NCBI RefSeq assembly: GCF_001809535.1
Contig: NZ_KV797907.1
Span: 90,396 to 154,395, forward strand
Source of the DNA: Aerococcus sp. HMSC062A02
GTDB taxonomy: Bacteria; Bacillota; Bacilli; Lactobacillales; Aerococcaceae
Length of the DNA: 64,000 nt
Reading direction: 5' to 3'
Each line of letters begins with the position of its first letter. Position 1 is the first letter of the stretch. Positions 25,422 through 34,011 of this stretch are shown in pieces. A program made the position numbers and the translations under genes. The notes beneath the pieces are model-generated. The model did no database searches and had not been told where the DNA came from. It saw only the letters and a list, made by a program, of their open reading frames with translations.

Positions 25422-26257
25422 TTTATATATTGTGGCTTCTAAGCATACTTGCTGTAGTCTGCTGGTTGAAGTTCCGCCAGCGCCGGCGGATTCAAGAGCT
25501 GACGGATCTGATCGACCAACTCTACCAGCAAGATTATCAGATTCCCATGAAGCAGGATGATTTCTCCCAGTTGGAAGACCAGATCTATAAGTTATTTATT
25601 GAGCTGGTCGAAGAGAAAGAAAAGGTCCATCGTTTGTCCCAAAGTCAGAGTCAAAATATCGAAGACATTGCCTACCAAATTAAGACGCCGATTACGGGCA
25701 TGCTCTTTGCCTTGGAAAATGATAAGACGGATCCGGCGACTTTCTCCCAGCAATTAAACCGCCTCAATGACTTGTCCAATGCTCTCTTGAAGTTGGCCAG
25801 TCTGGATAATAACCTTGAGGGTTTCAAGCTGTCGACAGTCCACTTAAGTGAAGTGGTGGATTACGCCTTAGATATCTTAAGTGATGAGATTGAGAACCAT
25901 GGAATTGTTGTCGATATCAATATAGGGGAGGCGGTTATGCTCGGCCACTTCAACTGGTTGAGCGAGGCTGTCATTAATATCCTGAAGAATGCCATCAACC
26001 AGGAAGGCACGCATCGAATCTGGTTAACAGCGCGAGAGAACCCCATTTATCTGGAGCTGTCCATACGTGATGATGGCGGAGGGATTGCCAAAGACAAGCA
26101 AAAGAAAATTTTTCAGCGTTTCTATAAGGATCCTGATTCTAAGGGCTTTGGGATTGGCCTCGCTATGGCCAAACGCATTGTCGAGAAACACCAGGGGCAA
26201 ATTAGCTGCCGAAATACCGACCGAGGGGCAGAATTTATCCTGCAATTCTATAAGTGA
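25418..26257 (+). CDS. Sensor histidine kinase with Tyr in place of the phospho-acceptor His
   Basis: 279 residues: one N-terminal membrane helix (about 2-18), a coiled linker, an H-box region and a full HATPase domain with N box EAVINILKNAINQ, G1 IRDDGGGIAKD, F box IFQRFYKD and G2 GFGIGLAMAKRIV. The H box reads DIAYQIKTPIT: residue 86 (codon TAC at 25673-25675) is Tyr where kinases of this type have His (usual form HQIKTP). One C-to-T change from CAC would give this. Hence either a recent loss of kinase activity or an unorthodox sensor. There is almost no extracytoplasmic loop, consistent with sensing through the neighbouring ABC permease. Confidence 0.88.
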   Translation: MIYILWLLSILAVVCWLKFRQRRRIQELTDLIDQLYQQDYQIPMKQDDFSQLEDQIYKLFIELVEEKEKVHRLSQSQSQNIEDIAYQIKTPITGMLFALENDKTDPATFSQQLNRLNDLSNALLKLASLDNNLEGFKLSTVHLSEVVDYALDILSDEIENHGIVVDINIGEAVMLGHFNWLSEAVINILKNAINQEGTHRIWLTARENPIYLELSIRDDGGGIAKDKQKKIFQRFYKDPDSKGFGIGLAMAKRIVEKHQGQISCRNTDRGAEFILQFYK

Positions 26258-26354
26258 GGGGGAAGTAATCGCGGAGAGCATTTCTTCTCTTTTTATCCGC
26301 TTTATCACCGACTTGTCATTTTCATCGGCTATAGTCAAACTAGGAGGAGATCTT

Positions 26355-27035
26355 ATGGAAATACTTCGCGTTGACAATTTGACTAAAATTTATGGCCAAG
26401 GAGAGAAGCAAGTCCGGGCTGTCGATGGGGTGAGTCTGTCCGTCAACCGGAGAGAGCTTATCGCCATTGTCGGGCCAAGTGGGTCGGGTAAGTCTACCCT
26501 ACTCCACATGCTTGGCGGGGTGGACCGGCCCAATGAGGGAAAGATACTCATTGAAGGGTCCGATATTGCCAGCTATTCGTCTAAGGAAATGGCCCTGTTC
26601 CGGCGGCGCAAGGTGGGGCTGATCTACCAGTTCTACAACCTCATCCCCAATCTGACCGTGGCACATAATATTAAACTGCCCTTGAAGTTAGATGGCCTCC
26701 AGGTGGATGACTCCTTCTTTAATGATTTGGTGACTAAGCTGGGCTTATCCGATAAGTTGCAGGCCTTTCCGAGTGAGCTATCGGGAGGTCAGGAGCAGCG
26801 TGTGGCCGTGGCCCGTAGCCTGATCTACCGGCCTTCCATCATCTTAGCGGATGAACCGACCGGGAACCTGGACCGGAAGAACTCTCAGGAGATCATTGAC
26901 CTCTTGAAGTACTTCAACCAGACCCTCAAGCAGACTATCTTGATCATTACCCACGATGAAAACCTGGCTCTTCAGACCCAGCGGATCATTACCATGGTCG
27001 ACGGGGCTATTGTAGGAGATGACCCCAATGAATAA
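26355..27035 (+). CDS. ABC transporter ATP-binding protein (MacB/LolD/BceA type)
   Basis: 226 residues with Walker A GPSGSGKST, Q-loop YQFYNLIPNLT, signature LSGGQEQRVAVARSL, Walker B IILADEPTGNLD and switch His in ITHDE. ATG 26355 follows TAGGAGGAG. Its 3' end overlaps the permease gene. It powers the FtsX-type permease next to it; with the preceding two-component genes it forms a probable peptide-antibiotic sensing and resistance unit. Confidence 0.93.
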   Translation: MEILRVDNLTKIYGQGEKQVRAVDGVSLSVNRRELIAIVGPSGSGKSTLLHMLGGVDRPNEGKILIEGSDIASYSSKEMALFRRRKVGLIYQFYNLIPNLTVAHNIKLPLKLDGLQVDDSFFNDLVTKLGLSDKLQAFPSELSGGQEQRVAVARSLIYRPSIILADEPTGNLDRKNSQEIIDLLKYFNQTLKQTILIITHDENLALQTQRIITMVDGAIVGDDPNE

Positions 27036-29463
27036 AAAGAATTTACCGATTTTCATTTCACTCCTGATTGTTAGTCTCTTTTTCACAGTGATTTTTTACT
27101 ATGGCTATACCAATATTTCGTTAAGTAACCGCCAGCTGAAGGCAACAAATTTCTACGATGCCCGCTTGTCAGAAGACCTGTCCCAGGAGGAAATCGAGAA
27201 ACTCAACCAAGTTGAAGCCATTGAGCTGGCGGGAGGGACTTCTGCCAGGGCCCACAGCGCTAAATACAAGGACCATCTCATCTCCATGGTGGGACAGGAT
27301 GTTCAGGTCAAACAGATGCGGGAAGAGTCTTATTTGTTGGCTGGGCGCTTTCCTGAGTCGGCGGATGAGATTGTTTTGAATGAATCTCTGGTTAAGCAGG
27401 AAGCCCTTTCCCTAGGCGATGAACTAGCCATCGAGCTAGGGGAGCGTCAGGTAGACGGGGAGGCGATCGATGCCCGGTCGACCTATACCGCTGAAGAAAG
27501 CTTTGAAACGACAGAAAGGCGCCACTATACCCTAGTTGGTGTCTACAAAGATTTCTATAATGAGAATTTGAAAATCAATTACGGCATGCCTCTGGTGGCT
27601 GATGACGAAGAATTGATCCCTTTGATCACTTTCCATGACTTCAAGGCAGCCTATGCCCAGCGCGAGGCCATCCAAGACGAGATTCAAGATCTGCTAGGCA
27701 AAGAAGTGGAATTGGACTTTAATGACTCCCTAGTCCGCTACTATGGCCTGGATGTCAGCCAGAGTAAAAACCTGATGACCAAGCTTGTCAATGCTCTCTC
27801 CCTCCTCTTATGTATGGGGATCTTTGTCTTCTTTATCAAAAATATTTTCTGGGTTTGGGGTCTGCAAAAGATTCGCGAGCTCTCCATCTATAAATCTATC
27901 GGCTCGACGGACTTTCAAATCTATCTCTTGCTGGTGAAAGGAGCAGTCACGGTCTCTGTTCTGCCTGTTTTAATCGGTCATGTCCTGGGCTTCTTCCTTA
28001 TTCGTTATCTCTTTGAAGTCGCCAATAGTGGTAAAGCTGAAGTGGTCTTCTTTAACCAGGTTCACTTTAATTGGATCTTGTCTCTGGTCATTATCCTGGT
28101 GGCCCTAGCGGTTGTCTTAGTCGCGGTCATCTATCCGGCGCGAAAGATCGCGAAGATCGATATTATTGAAGGGCTCAAGGGAAATTTTAGCCTGTCTAAG
28201 AAGAAGGGTAAGAAACGAAGTCCCAAGCTCTGGAAAGAACTTCGGCTAAACAATATGGCCAGTATCAAGTCCCAGCGCTATATCTCAGCTATTGGCATTT
28301 TGATTGTAGCCATCTTTTGCATTGTCTATGCCATTGCTGATTATAACCGAGACTTCTATGCCTTCGATGATGGCTACGATCTCACGGTCCACTACTACAA
28401 TGACACCGGTGAATTGCCTCCTATCCTGCCCGAAATTCTAGCTGACTATGAGGGGGAGGGCTATATTTCTAAGGAAAAGAACCTAGCCATTGAACCTAAC
28501 TTAGAGCTTTCACAGGCCGCCCAATCACTGGGCCTGGATGAGCAATTGAAGCAAATGATGGCTGACACCAAGCCCCAATATATCAGGGGAAGTCTGCTTG
28601 CTCTAGAAAACGACGACCTCCAGAAACTAGGCGGCAGGCCAGGGGAATTTACCCTCTACAACCAGGTCCAAGCCGACCCCAACGAGCCCCTTGCTCAGGC
28701 TGAAAAAGTGCCGTATTTTGATCATCCTGATCAATTAGAGGTTAGTATTAATGAGAAGCAACGAAGCCTTCCCATTGCGCAGACCATTGATGACCTTGGG
28801 CCTTACCAGACTCGGATCCTGCCCTTTAATGTTATGGTTTATACGGATTTTGAGACTTATCAAGAGCTGATGGAAGAGGTTCAAGACGATAAAAATTATA
28901 ATTATCCCTTCGAATTGAAGCTCAAGCTAGCCAAGGGAGAAGCTGGCCGGACCAAGGAGGAAATTTCCAGCCGCATCGAAAATACCATAGCTTATAATGA
29001 AAGCTTCAAAGTATTTACAGATGAGGAAATCCAGGGCGAACAGTTTACAGATATTCAAAGTTTCAAGCTGATTATCTATGGGATTGCGGCCATTATCTTC
29101 CTGATGAATATCACCAACGGCTATTCCTCCATCAACCTGAGCCTGATGAGCCGGCGCAAAGAAATCGGGACCCTCTATTCGATTGGTATGGATATCCAGG
29201 ACTTAAGAAATCATTTCAGTCGCGAATTTCTCTTCGAACAAGGGAAGTCCTTCCTCTTGTCTGCCTTGATTACTTTAGGGATTATGCTAGGGATTGCTGG
29301 GCTATTCAAGAGCGTCGATATGAAGGCCTTAATCTTATACTTCCCCTACTTAGTCTTCCTGGGTTTTTCAATCTTAGTTTATGGCTTGAACTTGCTGATT
29401 TACTGGGCAGGCCTCAGTGCTATTCTAAACCATGAACCGATTGATTTGATCCGAGGCGTATAG
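27028..29463 (+). CDS. FtsX/MacB-type ABC permease
   Basis: 811 residues from ATG 27028 (GGAG 10 bases upstream; ATG 27019 is also in frame). Two FtsX modules in tandem: TM1 (about 5-25), extracytoplasmic domain to about 245, three helices (about 250-370), then TM5 (about 410-432), a second extracytoplasmic domain and three helices at the C-terminus (about 685-800). The duplicated layout differs from the 10-helix BceB type. Such permeases move or extract lipophilic peptides or lipoproteins at the membrane surface. Substrate unknown. A terminator follows. Confidence 0.88.
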   Translation: MNKKNLPIFISLLIVSLFFTVIFYYGYTNISLSNRQLKATNFYDARLSEDLSQEEIEKLNQVEAIELAGGTSARAHSAKYKDHLISMVGQDVQVKQMREESYLLAGRFPESADEIVLNESLVKQEALSLGDELAIELGERQVDGEAIDARSTYTAEESFETTERRHYTLVGVYKDFYNENLKINYGMPLVADDEELIPLITFHDFKAAYAQREAIQDEIQDLLGKEVELDFNDSLVRYYGLDVSQSKNLMTKLVNALSLLLCMGIFVFFIKNIFWVWGLQKIRELSIYKSIGSTDFQIYLLLVKGAVTVSVLPVLIGHVLGFFLIRYLFEVANSGKAEVVFFNQVHFNWILSLVIILVALAVVLVAVIYPARKIAKIDIIEGLKGNFSLSKKKGKKRSPKLWKELRLNNMASIKSQRYISAIGILIVAIFCIVYAIADYNRDFYAFDDGYDLTVHYYNDTGELPPILPEILADYEGEGYISKEKNLAIEPNLELSQAAQSLGLDEQLKQMMADTKPQYIRGSLLALENDDLQKLGGRPGEFTLYNQVQADPNEPLAQAEKVPYFDHPDQLEVSINEKQRSLPIAQTIDDLGPYQTRILPFNVMVYTDFETYQELMEEVQDDKNYNYPFELKLKLAKGEAGRTKEEISSRIENTIAYNESFKVFTDEEIQGEQFTDIQSFKLIIYGIAAIIFLMNITNGYSSINLSLMSRRKEIGTLYSIGMDIQDLRNHFSREFLFEQGKSFLLSALITLGIMLGIAGLFKSVDMKALILYFPYLVFLGFSILVYGLNLLIYWAGLSAILNHEPIDLIRGV

Positions 29464-29491
29464 AAGTTAGATTGATGAATAAAAAGACTTT

Positions 29492-29531
29492 AAGCGGGCA
29501 AAAGTATTCTTACTTTGCCCGCTTATTTTTT
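29492..29531 (+). terminator. Terminator of the two-component/ABC operon
   Basis: AAGCGGGCAAA (29492-29502) pairs with TTTGCCCGCTT (29514-29524), then six T. Confidence 0.88.
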
Positions 29532-29590
29532 CGTGCTATATTAAATATAAATAAGAAAGATTTTGTATCTAGCAGAGGAGATGATCAAGG

Positions 29591-30031
29591 ATGCAGACAC
29601 TAGAAGAAGTGAAGGAAGCGCGTCAGGCTGCCCAGGAGCTTTTGGCGGGTTTGGACAAAGCCATTAAATCCCTGCAAGATGCCTCTGGTTGGGGCGTGAT
29701 GGACTTATTAGGCGGGGGATTCTTCTCGTCTATGATGAAACGCGATCATATGAAAAGGTCTAACCAAGAGCTTGAAGATGTCAAACGCGGCCTAGATAAA
29801 TTAGACCATGAACTGGCTGACCTCGGTCTATCCCTCCCAGATGAAATTAGTGATACTTGGGGAGATAATATCGTGGATGTCTGGCTAGATAATATCTTCA
29901 TTGACGCCAAGGTCCAATACGAAATCAAAGACCAGCTCAAGGCCCTCCAGAAGCTTCGTCAGTCGATTGTTGAATTGGAGGAGGACTTGGCTGCGAAGAT
30001 GGAAAATTTGAAGGAAAGTGATAGTGTTTAG
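29591..30031 (+). CDS. Small helical coiled-coil protein, unknown function
   Basis: 146 residues, no signal peptide or membrane helix. Helical N-terminal segment, a short Gly-rich stretch WGVMDLLGGGFFSSMMKRDHM in the middle, and heptad-rich helices at the C-terminus. Not a family I can name with confidence. Single gene between two terminators, with an AGGAG-type site upstream. The Gly-rich loop followed by a basic patch is the only distinctive element. Confidence 0.7.
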   Translation: MQTLEEVKEARQAAQELLAGLDKAIKSLQDASGWGVMDLLGGGFFSSMMKRDHMKRSNQELEDVKRGLDKLDHELADLGLSLPDEISDTWGDNIVDVWLDNIFIDAKVQYEIKDQLKALQKLRQSIVELEEDLAAKMENLKESDSV

Positions 30032-30067
30032 AGAAATTGGTCGCTAAAATAAGCTTATAAAATCCAC

Positions 30068-30102
30068 AAAAAAGTTATTTTTGTTCTGAAATGACTTTTT
30101 TT
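30068..30102 (+). terminator. Terminator downstream of the coiled-coil gene
   Basis: AAAAAAGTTATTT and AAATGACTTTTTTT arms with one mismatch, ending in a T-run. Confidence 0.65.
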
Positions 30103-30158
30103 AATCGTTTTTATTGAATTTCTTGCTAACTTTTGACCGTATTTGATTGTTTTTGATT

Positions 30159-30173
30159 ATGAAAGCGATTTAA
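30159..30173 (+). promoter_or_regulatory. Candidate catabolite-responsive element upstream of fba
   Basis: ATGAAAGCGATTTAA fits the cre consensus WTGNAANCGNWNNCW at 14 of 15 positions. It lies about 40 bases upstream of the -10 of the aldolase gene, the position expected for CcpA activation of a glycolytic gene. Confidence 0.5.
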
Positions 30174-30210
30174 TTTGTAAAAAGGGCTGTGAAAAATTTA
30201 ATTAGTAGGG

Positions 30211-30216
30211 TATAAT
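30211..30216 (+). promoter_or_regulatory. -10 element of fba
   Basis: TATAAT, 33 bases before the ATG. The -35 region (TGTGAA at 30188-30193, 17-bp spacer) is weak. Confidence 0.55.
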
Positions 30217-30248
30217 GAACTCGGTAAAAATTTTAGGAGGTATTTTTG

Positions 30249-31157
30249 ATGGCTTTTTTAGTGAATGGTAACGAGATTTTACAACACGCTCGCGACAACC
30301 AATATGCAGTGGGTGCATACAACACAAACAACTTGGAATGGACACGTGCATTAATTCGTGGGGCGAAAGAAACTCGTACACCATTATTAATTCAAGTGTC
30401 TACTGGTGCTGCTAAATATATGGGTGGCTACAAAGTGGTTCGTGACTTAGTCCTGAATGAAATGGATGCTATGGAAGCTGACATTCCAGTCATCTTAAAC
30501 TTAGACCATGGTGACTTCGCAGCTGCTAAGGAATGTATCGACTTAGGCTATTCCTCAGTTATGTATGATGGCCATGATCTTCCCCTTGAAGAAAACTTGA
30601 AAAACACCAAAGAAATCGTTCGTTTAGCTCATGAACGCGGGATTTCTGTAGAAGCTGAAATCGGTAAAATTGGTGAAAACCAAGGTGTCGGTGAATTAGC
30701 TTCTGTTGATGAAGTTGTGATGTTTGCTGAAGCAGGCGTTGACAAATTAGCTTGTGGTATTGGTAACATCCACGGGGTTTACCCAGAAGGCTGGGAAGGT
30801 TTAAACTTCGAACGCTTGAAAGAAATCGCTGATGCAGTGGATAATCCATTGGTATTGCACGGTGGTTCAGGTATTCCTCAAGACCAAATTCAAAAAGCAA
30901 TCTCACTGGGTATTGCTAAGATCAACATCAACACTGAATTCCAATTAGCTTTCCAAAAAGCAACTCGTGAATACATCTTAGCTGACAAAGATATCGACAA
31001 AGCGAACAAGGGCTATGACCCACGTAAACTCCTACGTGCTGGGACTGACGCAATTACTGAATCTATGAAAGAAATGATCGGCTGGATGGGAACTCGTCCA
31101 ATCGACAACAAAGACTCTAAAGTTGTCTTTGATGAAGCTTCATTAAACGAAGAATAA
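30249..31157 (+). CDS. fba: Class II fructose-bisphosphate aldolase
   Basis: 302 residues. Metal ligands and active-site motifs of the zinc class II family: LNLDHGD (His ligand and Asp base), EAEIGKIG, GIGNIHGVYP (His ligand), HGGSGIP (His ligand) and KININTEFQ. Splits fructose-1,6-bisphosphate into dihydroxyacetone phosphate and glyceraldehyde-3-phosphate in glycolysis. Codon use is strongly biased compared with neighbours, as expected for a highly expressed gene. AGGAGG is eight bases before ATG 30249; an upstream in-frame TTG is not the start. Confidence 0.97.
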   Translation: MAFLVNGNEILQHARDNQYAVGAYNTNNLEWTRALIRGAKETRTPLLIQVSTGAAKYMGGYKVVRDLVLNEMDAMEADIPVILNLDHGDFAAAKECIDLGYSSVMYDGHDLPLEENLKNTKEIVRLAHERGISVEAEIGKIGENQGVGELASVDEVVMFAEAGVDKLACGIGNIHGVYPEGWEGLNFERLKEIADAVDNPLVLHGGSGIPQDQIQKAISLGIAKININTEFQLAFQKATREYILADKDIDKANKGYDPRKLLRAGTDAITESMKEMIGWMGTRPIDNKDSKVVFDEASLNEE

Positions 31158-31172
31158 TCAAGTCTATCACTC

Positions 31173-31205
31173 AAAAAAGCCAGGCTTTCACTGCCTGGCT
31201 TTTTA
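31173..31205. terminator. Bidirectional terminator between fba and pcaG
   Basis: AAAAAGCCAGGC and GCCTGGCTTTTT arms with a seven-base loop; A-run on the left supports use by the convergent gene. Confidence 0.88.
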
Positions 31206-31216
31206 ATATTAATGGC

Positions 31217-31903
31217 TTATTTAAAATGGAAGAAGTAGGTCTTGGCTTTTCCTGATCCATCTGGGAGCTCGTCGACCTCTTCACCATCGAGCTTGGATTC
31301 AAGGACCATATCTTCAGCATCGCCATCGAGGACGATATCAAATTGGTAAGTTGGGAGGTCTGTGCCTTCTACTTTCTTAGCAATCAAAGTCTTAGCTTCT
31401 TCTTCGGAGACTTGTTGGATGAAGTGGTCATCTTGGCTTTCGTCTTCGAAGTAGATCCGGGTATAGAGAGGGTAGGAAACCCCACTGGCGTGGACAAAGG
31501 CGAAAATATGAGGAGATTGGGAGAATTCGGGATAGTCTTTTTCTAGGATAGCCCCAGGTTTGAAGGTTCTGAAGCTGTATGCTCCACTTTCATCGGTAAT
31601 GGTTCGCCCAAAGCCTACAAAGCTCGGATCATAGCCTTCCCGGTCCTTAAAGGCGGGGTGGTTGAAGACCCCTTCGGAATTAGCCTGCCAAATTTCAACA
31701 AGGACGTTAAATAGAGGCTTACCGTCTGAGCCGAAGAGATTTCCCTGGACGATAATTTCTTGGCCTTGACCACCGTCTTCGACGAGGTCATTAGTGATAT
31801 GGTCATTGGCTTCATCAGCCACCAGTCCTAGACTGGCATAGGGCCCCACTGTTTGTTGGGGCGTTCGGATGGGGTCGAGGTGTTCTTGGTCTACCTTAGT
31901 CAT
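31217..31903 (-). CDS. pcaG: Protocatechuate 3,4-dioxygenase alpha subunit
   Basis: 228 residues of the intradiol dioxygenase family. It begins with the alpha-type signature TPQQTVGPYASLGL, followed by IIVQGNLFGSDGKPLFNVLVEIWQAN and TRIYFEDE near the C-terminus. It lacks the Tyr/Tyr/His/His iron ligands (GVFNH in place of GRYxH), as alpha subunits do, while the partner gene has them. The start overlaps the end of pcaH by eight bases, so the two are translationally coupled. With PcaH it would form the (alpha-beta)n enzyme that opens protocatechuate to beta-carboxy-cis,cis-muconate. No other beta-ketoadipate genes are in the window. Confidence 0.85.
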   Translation of the reverse strand: MTKVDQEHLDPIRTPQQTVGPYASLGLVADEANDHITNDLVEDGGQGQEIIVQGNLFGSDGKPLFNVLVEIWQANSEGVFNHPAFKDREGYDPSFVGFGRTITDESGAYSFRTFKPGAILEKDYPEFSQSPHIFAFVHASGVSYPLYTRIYFEDESQDDHFIQQVSEEEAKTLIAKKVEGTDLPTYQFDIVLDGDAEDMVLESKLDGEEVDELPDGSGKAKTYFFHFK

Positions 31904-32645
31904 CGATTAAGTCCACTCCTTTATCTTTGAGATCTTGGCGTTCTTCGTCACTGAGTTGGTGGCGGTTAGGCATGGTTGGGGAAGCACTTGAGCCGCGGAG
32001 TACCATGTCGAATTGGTAGCCTAGGGCCCAGTCTGGTTCGGTGAAGTCGTGATTATAAGTTGCCACAACGCGCTTGCGCTCGTCTTCATCGAGATCGAGG
32101 TAGATCCCTTCGTCATAGTCTAGGAGAGGGTCCCCTTCGAAGTATAGTTGGGTCACTAAACGGTCGGCGAGGGCAGGTCCCATCACTGAGAAGTGGATAT
32201 GGGCAGGTCGCCATTGGTTGATATCGGGTTTCCAGGCATAGTTACCAGGTTTGATGGTGGTAAATTCGTAGTTGCCCTCTTCATCTGTGTAGGTCCAACC
32301 GCTCCCGATAAAGTTCGGATCGAGGGGGGCATCCCAAGAGTCTAACTTATGGATATAGCGGCCCGCTGCATTGGCTTGCCAAATTTCGATAAAGGCTTTA
32401 GGAACAGGCTTTCCATTCTCATCGAGGACGCGACCCTTGACAATAATGCGTTGGCCAATGGCTTCGTCGCCAGTGCCAGCATTTTTGGTGAGGTCATCAT
32501 TTTTACCATACTTATCAACGAGGGCGGGGCCAGGACCCGGCTCAAAGAGAGGGAAGAAGGATTTGAATTCTGCTTCATCCATTTCGTGGCCGTGTTCTTT
32601 AATGTGTTCCCAGGCTTGGGCGTTCTTCAGGCTTTTGTTAGTCAT
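31896..32645 (-). CDS. pcaH: Protocatechuate 3,4-dioxygenase beta subunit
   Basis: 249 residues. All non-heme Fe(III) ligands are visible: Tyr97 (GRYIH), Tyr136 (PGNYAW), His149 and His151 (WRPAHIHFS), plus the catalytic Arg146. Spacings between them (39, 13, 2 residues) equal those in the Pseudomonas enzyme as I recall it (Tyr408, Tyr447, His460, His462). So the iron site should be functional. Ring cleavage of protocatechuate is known mostly from Proteobacteria and Actinobacteria, so its presence in a lactic-acid-type coccus is unexpected. Related families (hydroxyquinol or catechol dioxygenases) are less likely given the adjacent alpha subunit. Confidence 0.88.
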   Translation of the reverse strand: MTNKSLKNAQAWEHIKEHGHEMDEAEFKSFFPLFEPGPGPALVDKYGKNDDLTKNAGTGDEAIGQRIIVKGRVLDENGKPVPKAFIEIWQANAAGRYIHKLDSWDAPLDPNFIGSGWTYTDEEGNYEFTTIKPGNYAWKPDINQWRPAHIHFSVMGPALADRLVTQLYFEGDPLLDYDEGIYLDLDEDERKRVVATYNHDFTEPDWALGYQFDMVLRGSSASPTMPNRHQLSDEERQDLKDKGVDLIDD

Positions 32646-32949
32646 CTAAGACGTCCTTTCTTTTGTGGGCTTTAAGGTTAAATTAAAGGGTTGTCTGTAT
32701 CCTAGCACAGCTCAAAATAAACATGCAAATAAAAACAATCATGCAAATATCGTTATTTTTTCTGCTGCTAGAGGAAAGTTTGTTTTTAAGCAAAAAGTCC
32801 TTTAAACTGGGCTTTATAGCCTGGGCTGATTATCAGCCAAAGCTTGCTTCAACGATCGCTGCAAACAATATTGTATTGGAAGAGATGGTCGGGTGGACAG
32901 GGAGGACGCCATCAGGCATAATAGATCTTGATTGAAGGAGGCGTTTGCT
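32646..32949. promoter_or_regulatory. Divergent pcaH-yaaA intergenic region with a direct repeat
   Basis: This 304-bp gap has no convincing gene. ATGCAAATA occurs at 32723-32731 and again at 32741-32749, centre to centre 18 bp. On the minus strand the first copy supplies TTGCAT, which with TAGGAT 18 bp downstream could be the pcaH promoter, so the repeat would overlap its -35. It may be an operator for an unidentified regulator. Confidence 0.35.
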
Positions 32950-33684
32950 ATGAAGATTATCTTATCCCCAGCCAAAGAGCAGGATCTTTCTCACCCTCTA
33001 ACCGAGGAGTGGGATCTGTCCGCTAAGAGTCAACAAATCGTTGACCAGGTGAAAAGCCTGGAAGGGGGCGAGCTCCAAAAAGCTCTTAAACTGTCGGACA
33101 AGCAAGTTGGTCCGGTTCAGGAGATGATAGCAGCTTTTGACCAGAAGACGACTTATCCAGCCATCCAGCTCTATCATGGACTAGCTTTCCGGCAATTTGA
33201 CTTGGAGAATTTGACCGCCAGCCAGGAGGATTATCTCGCAGACCATGTCGTGGTTCTTTCCGCTTTGTATGGTCCTATTAGCGCTTTTACTCCGATCAAG
33301 GCCTATCGTTTGGACTTTACCATGCCCTTGCGGATCGATGGTCAGTCCTTGCGCCAATATTGGAAGGGGAGTTTCGACCAGGCCTTCCAACCAGGCGAAG
33401 TGGTGGTTAATCTCGCGAGTCAAGAATATGCCAGCATGCTCCAAGTTGATCGTTATGACTGGCTTGAGGTCGAATTCTGCCAATATCGCCAGGGCAAATT
33501 GAAGAAGGCTCCGTCTGCTACCGCCAAGAAATTACGGGGCAAGATGGCTAATGCCTTGGTCCACGACCAGGCAGAAAGTATCGAAGCACTTAAGACTTTT
33601 CAAGCGGAGGGCTTTACTTATGCCCCGTCAGCTTCTAAAGAAGGGCTTTTAGTCTTTATCCAAGACGAGGAGGATCAGACCTGA
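32950..33684 (+). CDS. yaaA: Peroxide stress protein YaaA (UPF0246/DUF328)
   Basis: 244 residues beginning MKIILSPAKEQ, the family hallmark, with SALYGPISAFTPIKAYRLDF and NLASQEYASML as further conserved blocks. In E. coli YaaA lowers free iron under peroxide stress; the fold is DNA-binding-like. GAAGGAGG precedes ATG 32950; an earlier in-frame start (32932) would put extra residues before the conserved N-terminus. The stop overlaps the next start (TGATG). Confidence 0.93.
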   Translation: MKIILSPAKEQDLSHPLTEEWDLSAKSQQIVDQVKSLEGGELQKALKLSDKQVGPVQEMIAAFDQKTTYPAIQLYHGLAFRQFDLENLTASQEDYLADHVVVLSALYGPISAFTPIKAYRLDFTMPLRIDGQSLRQYWKGSFDQAFQPGEVVVNLASQEYASMLQVDRYDWLEVEFCQYRQGKLKKAPSATAKKLRGKMANALVHDQAESIEALKTFQAEGFTYAPSASKEGLLVFIQDEEDQT

Positions 33685-33986
33685 TGAACTATCAGAATCC
33701 CTACCGGAAGAAAGTCAAGAACAGCCACCTTTTGTTGGTTTCCTGCCAGGTCTGCAAGGCCGATTTAGCGATTTACTATAAGGTAGGGCGGGGTAATCTG
33801 ATCAAACTCCAGGTCCACCGCATCCACTCGGCTAACTTCCCCCTCAAGCCTCTAGCTAAAGCCTTGAACTGTCCGGAATGTGGCCAACAAGTCGCTTCCT
33901 TAGCAGATTACAAGGGGAAGCCCTGCTACTTTCTCTTCAGGTCTTTAACCACTAGCCGTCGCATCTCCAGCCATGACCTGGCTTAA
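33684..33986 (+). CDS. Small zinc-ribbon-like protein, unknown function
   Basis: 100 residues coupled to yaaA by a one-base overlap (TGATG). Two CxxC pairs, SCQVCKAD (about 20-23) and NCPECGQQ (about 62-65), about 40 residues apart, suggest one bound Zn. Basic and without a membrane helix. I do not recognise a named family. Coupling to yaaA suggests a role in the same stress or metal response, but that is inference. Confidence 0.7.
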   Translation: MNYQNPYRKKVKNSHLLLVSCQVCKADLAIYYKVGRGNLIKLQVHRIHSANFPLKPLAKALNCPECGQQVASLADYKGKPCYFLFRSLTTSRRISSHDLA

Positions 33987-34011
33987 GTATTCTTAATTAC
34001 TCAAAATAGAT

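Noticed and set aside
32723..32935. 70-codon plus-strand frame upstream of yaaA
   Set aside because: No ribosome binding site, no recognisable protein features; it overlaps the probable pcaH promoter.
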